DNA of 61,620 nt, from assembly GCF_000308775.1 (NCBI RefSeq), contig NZ_BAGJ01000176.1, forward strand, positions 1 through 61,620. The letters are read 5' to 3'. This DNA comes from Nocardia testacea NBRC 100365 (lineage in GTDB: Bacteria > Actinomycetota > Actinomycetes > Mycobacteriales > Mycobacteriaceae). The notes beneath the pieces were generated by a model. It made no database searches, had not been told where the DNA came from, and saw only the letters and a program-made list of their open reading frames with translations. Position numbers and translations under genes: made by a program. Within the stretch, counting starts at the first letter, position 1. Each line of letters begins with the position of its first letter. Shown one piece after another: positions 50,941 through 60,326 of this stretch.

Positions 50941-52224
50941 ATGGCTTTCACGAAGGTGCCGTCTCTACGTGCCGCGCTCGTCCTATGGCCGATCGCGCTG
51001 CTGACCGTGACCTTTGCCACCGCCTGCAACACCAGCGACACCGATGAACAGCTCGGCATGAACCAGGACGGACGCGGCCCGATCACCTACGTCGAGGGTA
51101 AGGACACCACCGAGACCGGTGCGGTCAAGCAGGTCATCGACCGCTGGAACGCCACCCACCCCGACGAGCAGGTCACCTTCAAGGAACAGTCCAACGACGC
51201 CACGGCCCAGTACGACGACCTGGTCGAGCACATGCGCGCGAAATCGGCCGACTACGACGTGGTCGCCCTGGACGTGCCGTGGACCGCGGAGTTCGCGGCC
51301 AAGGGCTGGATCCAGCCCCTGGAGGGCCAGTTCGCCATCGACACCTCGCCGCTGCTCTCGCCGCCGGTGGCCAGTGCCACCTACAACGGCACCCTGTACG
51401 CCGCACCCCGCAACACCAACGGCGGCCTGCTGTTCTACCGTAAGGACCTGGTCCCCAACGCCCCGGTCACCTGGGCCGAGATGCGTGCCAGCTGTCCGCT
51501 GGCGCGGGATAATCAGATCGGCTGCTACGCGGGCCAGTTCGCGCCCTACGAGGGCCTGACGGTGAATACCGCCGAGGTCATCAACGCGTTCGGCGGGACC
51601 TTCGTCGGCACCGACGGCCGCACCCCGACGGTCAACAGCCCGGAGTCGCGGGCCGGGCTCGAGCAGCTGGTCGACGCCTTCCGGGTCGGCGATATCCCCC
51701 GCGAAGCCATCACCTTCCAGGAACCGACCAGCGGTGCCGCGTTCACCCAGGGCAAGCTCATGTTCCTGCGCAGCTGGCCCTCCACCTACGGTGACGCCTC
51801 CTCGGAGGCCTCGGCGGTCAAGGACAAGTTCGGGGTCGCGCCGCTGCCCGGCGACACCGGCATCGGCGCCTCCACCCTCGGTGGCTACAACGCCGCGATC
51901 AGCGCCTACTCCGAGAACAAGGCCACGGCACTGGATTTCCTGAAGTTCCTGATCAGCGAGGAAGCCCAGCACATCATCGCCTCCGGCGCACTGCCGTCGG
52001 TGCGGGCCTCGATCTACGACGATCCGGCGCTCATCGCCAAGATGCCGTACCTGCCCGCCTTGAAGGATTCCATCGCCAGCGCGGTGCCCCGACCGGTCAC
52101 ACCGTTCTATCCGGCGGTGTCCAAAGCCATTCAGGACAACGCATATGCTGCCCTGACCGGAACAAAGTCCGTGAACGACGCGATCATCGGCATGCAGAAG
52201 GGCATCGAGACGGCCGGATCGTAG
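50941..52224 (+). CDS. sugar ABC transporter substrate-binding lipoprotein (LpqY-like)
   Basis: A 427-residue precursor. The signal peptide ends in a lipobox-like ATAC (about residue 29). The mature part is a cluster B/D-type binding protein similar to trehalose-binding LpqY: DVVALDVPWTAEFAAKGWI, LYAAPRNTNGGLLFYRKDL, FTQGKLMFLRSWP, IGASTLGGYNAAIS and LPSVRASIYDDPAL. It delivers trehalose or a related alpha-glucoside to the permeases encoded next. The three genes are in one operon, but no ATPase follows. An imperfect direct-repeat array lies upstream. Confidence 0.88.
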   Translation: MAFTKVPSLRAALVLWPIALLTVTFATACNTSDTDEQLGMNQDGRGPITYVEGKDTTETGAVKQVIDRWNATHPDEQVTFKEQSNDATAQYDDLVEHMRAKSADYDVVALDVPWTAEFAAKGWIQPLEGQFAIDTSPLLSPPVASATYNGTLYAAPRNTNGGLLFYRKDLVPNAPVTWAEMRASCPLARDNQIGCYAGQFAPYEGLTVNTAEVINAFGGTFVGTDGRTPTVNSPESRAGLEQLVDAFRVGDIPREAITFQEPTSGAAFTQGKLMFLRSWPSTYGDASSEASAVKDKFGVAPLPGDTGIGASTLGGYNAAISAYSENKATALDFLKFLISEEAQHIIASGALPSVRASIYDDPALIAKMPYLPALKDSIASAVPRPVTPFYPAVSKAIQDNAYAALTGTKSVNDAIIGMQKGIETAGS

Positions 52225-52265
52225 AGGTTCAACCGGACCCGGCGAGCCCGTAGGAGAGAGTAACG

Positions 52266-53300
52266 GTGTCGGATCCTTCCGGAACGGACGCGCAGGCGTC
52301 GGTCCGTACAGTAAAGCCCGCGAACGCGAACAATGATCGCGGGACGGCCACCAGGCTTCGCGACGAAGTCCGTATGTCGGGCCGGGCGTGGCTGTTCGTC
52401 GCGCCGGTGCTGATAGCGCTCACCGTGGTGATCGGTTATCCGGTGCTGCGGGCGCTGTGGATGTCGTTCACCTACGACGACCGGCTCGACGAGACGACCG
52501 GTCGTTTCGTCGCGAGCGGCGAGAGCACCTTCTACAACTACCTCCACTGGATCCTCGGCCAATGCCAGGTCACCACCGGCGGCGTCACCGAATGCCCCAC
52601 CGGCAATCTGGGTGCCGAGTTCTGGGGAGCCGTCGGCGTCACGCTGTTCTTCGCGGTCGTCACGGTGACGCTGGAGGTGGCGATCGGGCTCGGTATGGCC
52701 ATCGTCATGGGCAAAACCTTCAAGGGCCGGGCGCTGCTGCGCGCGGCGGTGCTGATCCCGTGGGCGATCCCCACCGCGGTGACGGCCCGGCTCTGGGAGT
52801 TCATGTTCCAGTACGACGGCGTGGTCAACACCGTGTTCGGCACCGAGATCCTGTGGACCTCCGACGCGTGGCCGGCCCGTTTCGCGGTGATCGCCGCCGA
52901 TGTGTGGAAGACGGCGCCGTTCGTGGCGCTGCTGCTGCTGGCCGGCCTGCAGATCATCCCCGACGACGTCTACGAGGCGGCCCGGGTGGACGGCGCCTCG
53001 GCCTGGCAGCGCTTCACCCAGATCACCATGCCGCTGCTCAAACCGGCGCTGCTGGTCGCGGTGCTCTTCCGCACCATGGACGCGCTGCGCATGTACGACC
53101 TGCCCGCCATCATGACCAACAATCTCCCGGCCACCCGGACGCTGTCGATCCTGGTCGTCGAACAGACACGACAGGGACCCAACAGCGCGGCCGCATTGTC
53201 GACGATCACCTTCCTGTTGATCTTCGCGGCGGCGTTCGTCCTGGTGAAGGTATTGGGTGCGAACGCGGTGCGGACGCAGGAAGAACAGCGGAAGGCGTGA
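52266..53300 (+). CDS. sugar ABC transporter permease (SugA/MalF-like)
   Basis: A 344-residue permease with about six or seven membrane segments. The cytoplasmic EAA loop that contacts the ATPase is YEAARVDGASAWQRFTQITM, followed by PLLKPALLVAVLFRTMDALRMYD. The first 45 residues are a hydrophilic N-terminus and the loop after segment 1 contains two Cys. GTG start 41 bases after the binding-protein stop, with a TAGGAGAGAG site. Its stop overlaps the next ATG (TGATG). Confidence 0.92.
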   Translation: MSDPSGTDAQASVRTVKPANANNDRGTATRLRDEVRMSGRAWLFVAPVLIALTVVIGYPVLRALWMSFTYDDRLDETTGRFVASGESTFYNYLHWILGQCQVTTGGVTECPTGNLGAEFWGAVGVTLFFAVVTVTLEVAIGLGMAIVMGKTFKGRALLRAAVLIPWAIPTAVTARLWEFMFQYDGVVNTVFGTEILWTSDAWPARFAVIAADVWKTAPFVALLLLAGLQIIPDDVYEAARVDGASAWQRFTQITMPLLKPALLVAVLFRTMDALRMYDLPAIMTNNLPATRTLSILVVEQTRQGPNSAAALSTITFLLIFAAAFVLVKVLGANAVRTQEEQRKA

Positions 53301-54184
53301 TGGCCGCGGTGACAACTCAGCAAATCGGTACCGCCCGACCCGCGGCGTCGTGGCCGCGCCGGCTCGGCTCGGCCCGGATCTACGTAGGTGCCCTGATCGT
53401 GCTCCTGTGGGGACTGGGCCCGTTCTACTGGATGGCGGTGACCGCCTTCCGCGATCCCGACCACACCTTCGATCCCACGCCGTGGCCCACGCACGTCACC
53501 CTGGACAACTTCCGGGACGCCTTCGACACCAGCCGGGGTAACAATTTCGCCCACGCGCTGCTCAACAGCGTGATCATCGGCGCGGCCAGCACCGCGATCG
53601 CCCTGGTCATCGGGGTCATGGCCGCCTACGCGCTGGCCCGGCTCACCTTCAAGGGCCGCTACCTGGTGTCCGGAGTGATCCTGAGCGCGTCGATGTTCCC
53701 GGTGGTCGTGCTGGTGACCCCGCTGTTCCAGCTGTTCACCGAAATCGGCTGGATCGGCGAGTACCAGGCGCTCATCCTGCCGAATATCTCCTTCGTGCTG
53801 CCGCTGACCGTGTACATCCTGGCTTCCTTCTTCGCCGAACTGCCGTGGGAACTCGAGGAGGCGGCCCGGATCGACGGCGCCACCAAGGTGCAGGCGTTCC
53901 GGTTGGTGATGCTGCCGCTGGCCGCGCCGGCCGTGTTCACCACCGCGATCCTGGCCTTCATCGCGGCGGTCAACGAATACCTGCTCGCCCGGGTGCTCTC
54001 CGGCAGCGAGACCGAGCCGGTGACGGTGGCCATCGCCCGGTTCTCCGGGAACAACCCCCTGGTCCCGCCCTACGGCGCGATCATGGCGGCGGGCACGCTG
54101 GTGACCGTGCCGCTGGTGATCCTGGTACTGGTGTTCCAGCGGCGGATCATTTCCGGACTCACGGCGGGCGGGGTGAAAAGCTGA
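53300..54184 (+). CDS. sugar ABC transporter permease (SugB/MalG-like)
   Basis: A 294-residue permease with six segments. The EAA loop is LEEAARIDGATKVQAFRLVM, then LPLAAPAVFTTAILAFI. The protein ends in the short cytoplasmic tail usual for MalG-type subunits. The first base of its ATG is the last base of the SugA-like stop, so the two are translationally coupled. The natural third component, an ATPase, is missing here; the MsiK-type ATPase at 42.9 kb is the best candidate. Confidence 0.93.
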   Translation: MAAVTTQQIGTARPAASWPRRLGSARIYVGALIVLLWGLGPFYWMAVTAFRDPDHTFDPTPWPTHVTLDNFRDAFDTSRGNNFAHALLNSVIIGAASTAIALVIGVMAAYALARLTFKGRYLVSGVILSASMFPVVVLVTPLFQLFTEIGWIGEYQALILPNISFVLPLTVYILASFFAELPWELEEAARIDGATKVQAFRLVMLPLAAPAVFTTAILAFIAAVNEYLLARVLSGSETEPVTVAIARFSGNNPLVPPYGAIMAAGTLVTVPLVILVLVFQRRIISGLTAGGVKS

Positions 54185-54252
54185 TCTCTGGGTATCCTGA
54201 GATCTGGCGGTGGTGCGCCTGAGTTTTTCCGACGCTCCGAGAGGAGATGATC

Positions 54253-56616
54253 GTGAGCTCGTTCCGTTCTCGACGTGGCCGCAACACTCCCCAGCCACCG
54301 CAGTACCCCTCGATAGCCGGTTGGAAAGAGCTCGACGATCACGATTCCGGGCCGCGTCCCCGTCCGCCCCGGCCACCCGGCCGTATCCGCCCACACCGGA
54401 CCCGCGGCCAGCGGATCCGGCACCTGGCGCTGTGGCTGTTCACCATCCTGGTCGCCATCCCGACGCTGCTGGTCGGCCTGGTGTATTGGAGTGCGGAGAT
54501 CCCGGCCGCCGGGACGGTACCGATCGACCAGACGGCCACCATCACGGCCTCCGACGGTTCCACCGTGCTGGCCAAGGTCGTGCCACCCGAAGGCAACCGC
54601 ACCCCTGTACCGCTGTCGGATGTGCCCCGGCACGTCCGTGAGGCGGTCCTCTCCGCGGAGGACCGCAACTTCTACGACAACCCGGGTTTCTCGGCGTCCG
54701 GTCTGCTGCGCGCCGTCCGCGACAATGTGCTGGGCCGGGCGAACGCGGGCGGCGGTTCCACCATCACCCAGCAGTACGTGAAAAACGCTTTCCTGGGCTC
54801 CGAGCGAACGGTCAGCCGTAAGATGCACGAGCTGATCATCTCCTCGAAGATGGCCAAGGAGTGGAGCAAGGACGATATCCTCGGCGCCTACCTCAACACC
54901 ATCTACTTCGGTCGCGGCGCCTACGGGATCGCCGCCGCCGCCCAGGCCTACTTCGGCAAACCGGTGCCCGAGCTGACCGTCGCCGAGGGCGCGGTCCTGG
55001 CCGCGCTCATCCGCTCACCCTCCGGGCTGGACCCGCAGACCCGGCTGCCCCAGCTGTTGCAACGCTGGAATTACGTCCTCAACGGAATGGTCGAGATGGA
55101 CGCGCTCGCCCCGGGAGAGCGCGACGCGATCGTCTTCCCGCCGACGATCCCGCCGCCCGCCCCCGAGGACGCCAACACCACCCGCGGCCCGGAAGGGCAT
55201 ATCAAGGCCCAGGTGCTGCGTGAACTGGCCGACGCCGGCATCTCCGATCAGGAGCTGAACACCGGCGCCCTGCAGATCACCACGACCATCGACGCGAAAG
55301 CCCAGCAGGCCGCGACAGCCGCGGCGGCCGGGGCTCTCGACGGCCAGCCGCCGGAGCTGCGGACCGCGGTGACCTCCATCGATCCGCGGTCCGGCGCGGT
55401 CCGGGCGTACTACGGCGGCGCCGACGGTATCGGATACGACTTCGCCCAGGCCCCCTTGCAGACCGGATCGGCGTTCAAGACCTTCGCGGTGCTCGCGGCG
55501 CTACAGCAGGGCATCCCGCTGTCGCGGGCATTCGACAGCGCCCCGGTGGACGTCAACGGGGTGCTGGTGCGCAATGTGGAGAACGAGTCCTGTGGTGTGT
55601 GCAGTGTGAGCGAGGCCTTCAAACGCTCGCTCAACACCAGCTTCTACCGGCTCACCCTCGCCATGAACAACGGTCCCCAGGCGATCGCCGACGCCGCTCA
55701 CCAGGCCGGGATCCCGCAGGACATCCCCGGCGTCCCGGGACAGTCGCTCACCGAACTGGGTGCCCCGCCCATGCCCTCCATCGTGCTCGGCACCTATCTG
55801 GTGCGGCCCATCGATATGGCCTCGGCCTACGCCACCATCGCCGGTGCGGGCCGATACCACCAGCCGTACTTCGTGCAACGCGTGGTGCGCGGGGACGGCC
55901 GCGTCCTGCTGGACCGCAGTGGCGATCCGGGGCAGCGCACCGGCGCCCAGCCGCCGCCGTCGGAGCAACGGATACCGCAGACCATCGCCGCGCAGACCGC
56001 CACGGCCATGCTGCCCATCGCCTCGTATTCCAACGGCCACGCGCTCAACGGCCGTCCCTCCGCCGCGAAGACGGGGACCACCCAGCTGGGCGATACCGGT
56101 CAGAACAAGGACGCCTGGATGGTCGGTTTCACACCGTCGCTGTCCACCGCGGTCTGGGTCGGCACCGACGCGAACCTCCCGATCGTCACCGCCGGCGGCG
56201 GCCGCATCTACGGTTCCGGGCTGCCCTCCGATATCTGGAAACAGACCATGGACGGAGCCCTGGCCGACACCCCGCCCGAGCAGATCGGGACAGCCGCGCC
56301 GAACCCTTCGCCGGTCGTACCGGCCGCGCCGCAGCAGCCCTCCCGCAACCCCTACGACATCCTCAACCCGCCACCCCCGCAACAGCCGGAGCCGACGCAG
56401 CAGCAGCCGACACAGCAGCAACCCTTCATCATCATCCCGCCGGCCTCCGAACCGTACGCTCCCGACCCCGAACCCGAACCCGAATACGAACCCGAACCCC
56501 AGGCACCCGCGCCTCCTCCGGTCGAAGTGCCCGCGCCCGCACCACCCGCGGCGCCCGCGCCGCCGGCCCCGCGCGTCGTCGAAATCCTGCCCGGCGTAAC
56601 GATCCCCGTACCGTGA
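54253..56616 (+). CDS. ponA1: bifunctional class A penicillin-binding protein, PonA1-type
   Basis: A 787-residue PBP close to mycobacterial PonA1. A Pro/Arg-rich cytoplasmic N-terminus of about 55 residues leads to one membrane anchor (LWLFTILVAIPTLLVGLVYW). The GT51 domain holds AEDRNFYDNPGF and GGSTITQQYVKNA. The transpeptidase domain has GSAFKTF (Ser about 404), SLNTS (about 459) and AAKTGTTQ (about 605), all intact. The C-terminal 110 residues are a Pro/Gln/Glu-rich tail with Glu-Pro repeats. It polymerises and cross-links peptidoglycan at the growing pole. GTG is preferred over ATG two codons earlier because AGGAG is then six bases upstream. Confidence 0.95.
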   Translation: MSSFRSRRGRNTPQPPQYPSIAGWKELDDHDSGPRPRPPRPPGRIRPHRTRGQRIRHLALWLFTILVAIPTLLVGLVYWSAEIPAAGTVPIDQTATITASDGSTVLAKVVPPEGNRTPVPLSDVPRHVREAVLSAEDRNFYDNPGFSASGLLRAVRDNVLGRANAGGGSTITQQYVKNAFLGSERTVSRKMHELIISSKMAKEWSKDDILGAYLNTIYFGRGAYGIAAAAQAYFGKPVPELTVAEGAVLAALIRSPSGLDPQTRLPQLLQRWNYVLNGMVEMDALAPGERDAIVFPPTIPPPAPEDANTTRGPEGHIKAQVLRELADAGISDQELNTGALQITTTIDAKAQQAATAAAAGALDGQPPELRTAVTSIDPRSGAVRAYYGGADGIGYDFAQAPLQTGSAFKTFAVLAALQQGIPLSRAFDSAPVDVNGVLVRNVENESCGVCSVSEAFKRSLNTSFYRLTLAMNNGPQAIADAAHQAGIPQDIPGVPGQSLTELGAPPMPSIVLGTYLVRPIDMASAYATIAGAGRYHQPYFVQRVVRGDGRVLLDRSGDPGQRTGAQPPPSEQRIPQTIAAQTATAMLPIASYSNGHALNGRPSAAKTGTTQLGDTGQNKDAWMVGFTPSLSTAVWVGTDANLPIVTAGGGRIYGSGLPSDIWKQTMDGALADTPPEQIGTAAPNPSPVVPAAPQQPSRNPYDILNPPPPQQPEPTQQQPTQQQPFIIIPPASEPYAPDPEPEPEYEPEPQAPAPPPVEVPAPAPPAAPAPPAPRVVEILPGVTIPVP

Positions 56617-56793
56617 CCGACGGATTCCGGTCGTGATCCCACCGAAGGAACGGTCGGCATGGCAGCATCGTTGGCCAGAGTGAGATGTCGCCCATCCGAC
56701 CGACCGGCACGGGCCGACGCCCGGGCCGGGACGGGCGTGCGGGAGGATATGCGCTGGAGCGACGACGTATGACGAGACATAGGGGCTACGCCG

Positions 56794-57255
56794 GTGGAAT
56801 TCAATGTCGTTGACCGCCCGGAAACGCTGGTGGCGGGAATGGTGCTACGCAGCCCGGCACTCGCCGTGGAAGGACCGCGCCGCACCAGAGTCGAGGAAGC
56901 CTGGAAACGTACCCTGGGCCGACCCTTACCCGGCCACCCCGCCAGCGCCTTCGTCGATCACGCCCCGGAGATCAATTCCTATCTGACCCATATCATCGGC
57001 TACCGCTGTCACAGTCTCGACGATCTGCTACCCGGCGATGTCCTCGCCCGTATCCCCGCCGGCCGCTACGCCCGTTTCACCCTCAGCGGCGAGGATCTCG
57101 GCGAGACGATCGTGACCCTGTGGCGGGCGATCTGGGACGCGGAGGCCGCCGGCCGGCTGATCCGCTCCTATACCGGTGACTACGAGCGCTACCCCGACGA
57201 ACACACGGTGGAAGTGTTCGTGGCCATGGCAGCAGACGATGCGGCGAGCAGGTAG
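56794..57255 (+). CDS. GyrI-like effector-binding domain protein, copy 1
   Basis: A 153-residue protein with the stand-alone GyrI/AraC effector-binding (SOUL-like) fold. It has ETLVAGMVLRSP at the start, INSYLTHIIGYRCHS in the middle, then LPGDVLARIPAGRYARFTLSG, and YERYPDEHTVEVFVAM at the C-terminus. The Arg-Tyr-Ala-x-Phe strand and the Tyr-Glu-Arg-Tyr element are typical. Such proteins bind hydrophobic drugs or, in YtrA-type cases, hydrolyse cyclopropanoids. GTG start. It lies nine bases before a paralogue. Confidence 0.82.
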   Translation: MEFNVVDRPETLVAGMVLRSPALAVEGPRRTRVEEAWKRTLGRPLPGHPASAFVDHAPEINSYLTHIIGYRCHSLDDLLPGDVLARIPAGRYARFTLSGEDLGETIVTLWRAIWDAEAAGRLIRSYTGDYERYPDEHTVEVFVAMAADDAASR

Positions 57256-57264
57256 GAAGCAGCA

Positions 57265-57690
57265 GTGGACTTCGAAATTGTCGAACTCGGTGAAAGCCTG
57301 GTGGCCGGGCTCACCATCCCGTTGGCCGGCCGGGAAGTAACCGCCCGCGACCTCGATCTGGTGAATTTCACCTGGGACCGTTACCTCTCCCGCGAGAAGA
57401 ACGTCCCCCGGGTCGCCGCCTATATCGGCCAAGAGGATCACGCGGTGGCGGTGCTCGGCTACGAGATCGCGACGATGGCCGACCTGGATCCGGGTGATGT
57501 CCTCACCCGGGTCCCGACCGGTCGCTACGCGAAATTCGTGGTCACCGAGAAGCCCTATGATCTGCTCCGCACGGCATGGGCGCGAGTCCGGGAAGCCGAG
57601 AAGGCGGGCACGATAACGCGTTCCCACACCGCCGAACTGGAACGCTATACCGGACCGACCTCCGTAGAGGTCTACGTCTCGCTGGACTGA
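57265..57690 (+). CDS. GyrI-like effector-binding domain protein, copy 2
   Basis: A 141-residue paralogue of the preceding protein: GESLVAGLTIPL, YIGQEDHAVAVLGYEI, LDPGDVLTRVPTGRYAKFVVT, and LERYTGPTSVEVYVSLD align segment by segment with it. GTG start with an AGGAAGC site, in the same operon. The two could form a heterodimer or bind different ligands. No DNA-binding domain is fused to either. Confidence 0.85.
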   Translation: MDFEIVELGESLVAGLTIPLAGREVTARDLDLVNFTWDRYLSREKNVPRVAAYIGQEDHAVAVLGYEIATMADLDPGDVLTRVPTGRYAKFVVTEKPYDLLRTAWARVREAEKAGTITRSHTAELERYTGPTSVEVYVSLD

Positions 57691-58004
57691 ATCCCGCCCG
57701 GCCGATTCCCCGGGCGCGCCACGGGCGTGCCCGCGAGGTCGCGTTGGATACCGGGAGACGGTGGAACGCGGCGAGTACTCGACGGCGTTGATTCCGACCG
57801 TCGCACGGCTGCGGTGAGTCGTCGCTGCCCGGACGCTTCGACGGCGTCCGGTGCGCCACCCCGGACACGACGACGGCTACCCGGGGTGGCGGGGACCTGG
57901 ACAAGACGACTGCCATGGGCGCGGGACCCGCCGGGGCCCCGTATTCGGCAGCCACTGGATCGGTCGCCGCCGACCCGACGGGCGATCGATCCGGAACGCG
58001 CGAA
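57691..58004. other. non-coding region between the GyrI-like pair and the DoxX gene
   Basis: About 310 bases between convergent genes. Only GC-artefact frames are present; the DoxX terminator marks its right end. Confidence 0.5.
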
Positions 58005-58035
58005 CGACGTTCGGTGGGTGTGCCACCGAACGTCG
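58005..58035 (-). terminator. hairpin terminator downstream of the DoxX gene
   Basis: CGACGTTCGGTGG-N5-CCACCGAACGTCG, a perfect 13-base stem, 18 bases past the DoxX stop. Confidence 0.8.
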
Positions 58036-58053
58036 GTCGGAGTCATCGATTCG

Positions 58054-58476
58054 TCATCGAGTGAGCGTGTCGCGCAGCTCGGTGAGGGAGGCACGGCGTT
58101 CGTAGGCGATCCAGGCGAAGATCGCGGCGAGCGCCAAGGGGAAGATCGCCATCTCGGGCTTGTCGGCGATGAAGGCCTGGGTGCCGGCGGCCAGCACGGT
58201 GAGCACGGACAGGCCCGCGGCGGCCGGTGCGGCCAGCCGGGGCACCATCAGGCCGATACCGCCCGCGACCTCGACGACACCGATGAAGATGAGAAGGGCG
58301 AAGGGGATGGTGAGGTTTTCGGGGGCGTTGTCGGTGAGGACGCCGGGTATGACGAGTTTCGGCCCGCCGGAGGCGATGACGAAGAACAGGCCGAGCAGGA
58401 TCTGCAGCGTCCACAGGACACGGTTGCGGATGGTGCCGGGGCGGGCGGCGACGGTAGTGGCGGCGGTGGTGGTCAT
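58054..58476 (-). CDS. DoxX family membrane protein
   Basis: A 140-residue protein with four hydrophobic segments and the DoxX pattern: VLWTLQILLGLFFVIASGGPK in the first segment, LLIFIGVVEVAGGIGLMVPRLA in the second, then a Leu/Ala-rich third. Actinobacterial DoxX members link to redox homeostasis, in mycobacteria as part of the SodA-DoxX-SseA membrane complex, but no partner is adjacent. It stands alone, downstream of ino1 on the same strand but isolated by a terminator. Confidence 0.88.
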   Translation of the reverse strand: MTTTAATTVAARPGTIRNRVLWTLQILLGLFFVIASGGPKLVIPGVLTDNAPENLTIPFALLIFIGVVEVAGGIGLMVPRLAAPAAAGLSVLTVLAAGTQAFIADKPEMAIFPLALAAIFAWIAYERRASLTELRDTLTR

Positions 58477-58577
58477 ATCCGGTCCTTCTGGTCGGTCGCG
58501 CCGGGTCGGGTAGCGCGCTCAACCGATAGGACGGGGCAGCGCCGCGAGAGTCATCGCCGTCCGAGAAGAATTTCTCC

Positions 58578-58617
58578 GGTCAGCAGCGGCCGCCGGGACG
58601 GGCGGCCGCTGCTGACC
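58578..58617 (-). terminator. hairpin terminator downstream of ino1
   Basis: GGTCAGCAGCGGCCGCC-N6-GGCGGCCGCTGCTGACC, a perfect 17-base stem, nine bases past the ino1 stop. Confidence 0.88.
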
Positions 58618-58626
58618 AAAGCCTTG

Positions 58627-59718
58627 TTACGCGTCGATGATGAACGCCTCGAGCTGCGCCCGGGCGATATCGTCGGCCAGCTGCTTCGGCGGGGACTTCA
58701 TCAGGTACGCCGACGCCGGGATCACCGGGCCGCCGATGCCACGGTCCTTGGCGATCTTCGCGGCGCGGACCGCGTCGATGATGATGCCGGCCGAGTTGGG
58801 CGAATCCCACACCTCGAGCTTGTACTCCAGGTTCAGCGGCACATCGCCGAAGGCGCGGCCTTCGAGGCGGACATAGGCCCATTTGCGGTCGTCGAGCCAG
58901 CCGACGTGGTCGGAGGGGCCGATGTGCACATCATTGGCGCCCATTTCCTTCTGCAGGTTGCTGGTGACGGCCTGGGTCTTGGAGATCTTCTTCGACTCCA
59001 GCCGCTCGCGCTCGAGCATGTTCTTGAAGTCCATATTGCCGCCGACGTTCAGCTGCATGGTGCGGTCGAGCTGAACCCCGCGGTCCTCGAACAACTTCGC
59101 CATCACGCGGTGGGTGATGGTGGCGCCGACCTGGCTCTTGATGTCGTCACCGACGATCGGCACGCCCGCGGCGCGGAACTTCTCGGCCCAGACCGGGTCC
59201 GAGGCGATGAACACCGGCAGCGCGTTGACGAACGCCACATCGGCATCGATCGCGCACTGGGCGTAGAACTTGTCGGCTTCCTCGGACCCGACCGGCAGGT
59301 ACGAGACCAGGACATCCACCTCGGCGTCTTTCAGCGCCTTGACCACGTCGACCGGCTCGGACTCGGCGAGTTCGATGGTTTCGGCGTAGTACTTGCCGAT
59401 GCCGTCGAGGGTGGGGCCACGCTGCACGGTCACGCCCAGCGGCGGCACATCGGAGATCTTGATGGTGTTGTTCTCGCTGGCGAAGATCGCCTCGGACAGG
59501 TCGAAGCCGACCTTCTTGGCGTCCACGTCGAAGGCGGCCACGAACTGCACGTCCCGCACGTGGTATTCGCCGAACCGCACATGCATCAGTCCGGGCACCG
59601 TCGTGGAATCGTCGGCATCCCGGTAGTACTGCACGCCCTGGACGAGCGAGGAGGCGCAGTTGCCCACACCTACGATGGCGACGCGAACACTGGACTTGTT
59701 GGTGTCTCCACTACTCAT
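58627..59718 (-). CDS. ino1: inositol-3-phosphate synthase
   Basis: A 363-residue synthase nearly collinear with Rv0046c of M. tuberculosis. The NAD-binding loop is VGVGNCASSLVQG, with FDVDAKKVGFDL, ENNTIKISDVP and SYLPVGSEEADKFYAQCA. VGDDIKSQVGATITHR and NVGGNMDFKNMLERERLESK contain the catalytic lysines. It converts glucose-6-phosphate to myo-inositol-3-phosphate, the source of phosphatidylinositol, mannosides and mycothiol. Its ATG lies inside the last codons of padR (eight-base overlap), so it is expressed with and translationally coupled to the regulator. Confidence 0.98.
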   Translation of the reverse strand: MSSGDTNKSSVRVAIVGVGNCASSLVQGVQYYRDADDSTTVPGLMHVRFGEYHVRDVQFVAAFDVDAKKVGFDLSEAIFASENNTIKISDVPPLGVTVQRGPTLDGIGKYYAETIELAESEPVDVVKALKDAEVDVLVSYLPVGSEEADKFYAQCAIDADVAFVNALPVFIASDPVWAEKFRAAGVPIVGDDIKSQVGATITHRVMAKLFEDRGVQLDRTMQLNVGGNMDFKNMLERERLESKKISKTQAVTSNLQKEMGANDVHIGPSDHVGWLDDRKWAYVRLEGRAFGDVPLNLEYKLEVWDSPNSAGIIIDAVRAAKIAKDRGIGGPVIPASAYLMKSPPKQLADDIARAQLEAFIIDA

Positions 59719-60271
59719 GGCCGGTATTTCCCTCTTTCTGTGGTGCCGCCTTCGTCGATTGCTCCGCCGCAATCAACTCGTTGAGCCAGCGCACTTCGCG
59801 CTCGCTTGATTCGAGTCCGAGTTGATGGAGTTGGCGGGTGTAGCGATCCAGCGATCCGCTCGCTCTCTTGATCGCTTCCCGCAGCCCCTCTCGGCGCTCC
59901 TCGACCTGACGCCGCCTGCCCTCCAGAATCCGCATCCGCGCTTCCGCGGGGGTGCGGCTGAAGAAGGCCAGGTGAACGCCGAAGCCGTCATCGGTGTAGT
60001 TCTGCGGACCCGTATCGGCCAGGAGGTCGTTGAAACGCTCCCGGCCCGCCGGAGTCAGCTGATAGACCCGCCGCGCCCGGCGGGTCGTGGACAGTCCCTC
60101 GGGTACTTCCTCCGCGATCAGTCCATCCGCCCGCATACGTTTCAAGGTCGGATACAGCGACCCGTAGGAAAAAGCCCGAAACGCCCCGAGCAGACCGGTG
60201 AGCCGCTTCTTCAGCTCGTAGCCGTGCATGGGCGATTCCAGGAGCAGCCCGAGGATTGCCAGTTCGAGCAA
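59711..60271 (-). CDS. PadR family transcriptional regulator
   Basis: A 186-residue PadR-type regulator of the Rv0047c type. The wing-HTH part is LELAILGLLLESPMHGYELKKRL, FSYGSLYPTLKRMRADGLI and RRVYQLTPAGRERF. A helical C-terminal dimerisation domain follows (ILEGRRRQVEERREGLREAI). TTG is the start because the conserved family N-terminus begins here and AGGGGGT lies eight bases before it. It is immediately upstream of, and overlaps, ino1. A 17-base palindrome in the promoter suggests autoregulation that would also control inositol synthesis. Confidence 0.93.
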   Translation of the reverse strand: MLELAILGLLLESPMHGYELKKRLTGLLGAFRAFSYGSLYPTLKRMRADGLIAEEVPEGLSTTRRARRVYQLTPAGRERFNDLLADTGPQNYTDDGFGVHLAFFSRTPAEARMRILEGRRRQVEERREGLREAIKRASGSLDRYTRQLHQLGLESSEREVRWLNELIAAEQSTKAAPQKEGNTGHE

Positions 60272-60326
60272 CGGGCTTCACCCCCTGACTTCCGTACAGA
60301 CCTAACCAATGGATGCGATTACCCAC

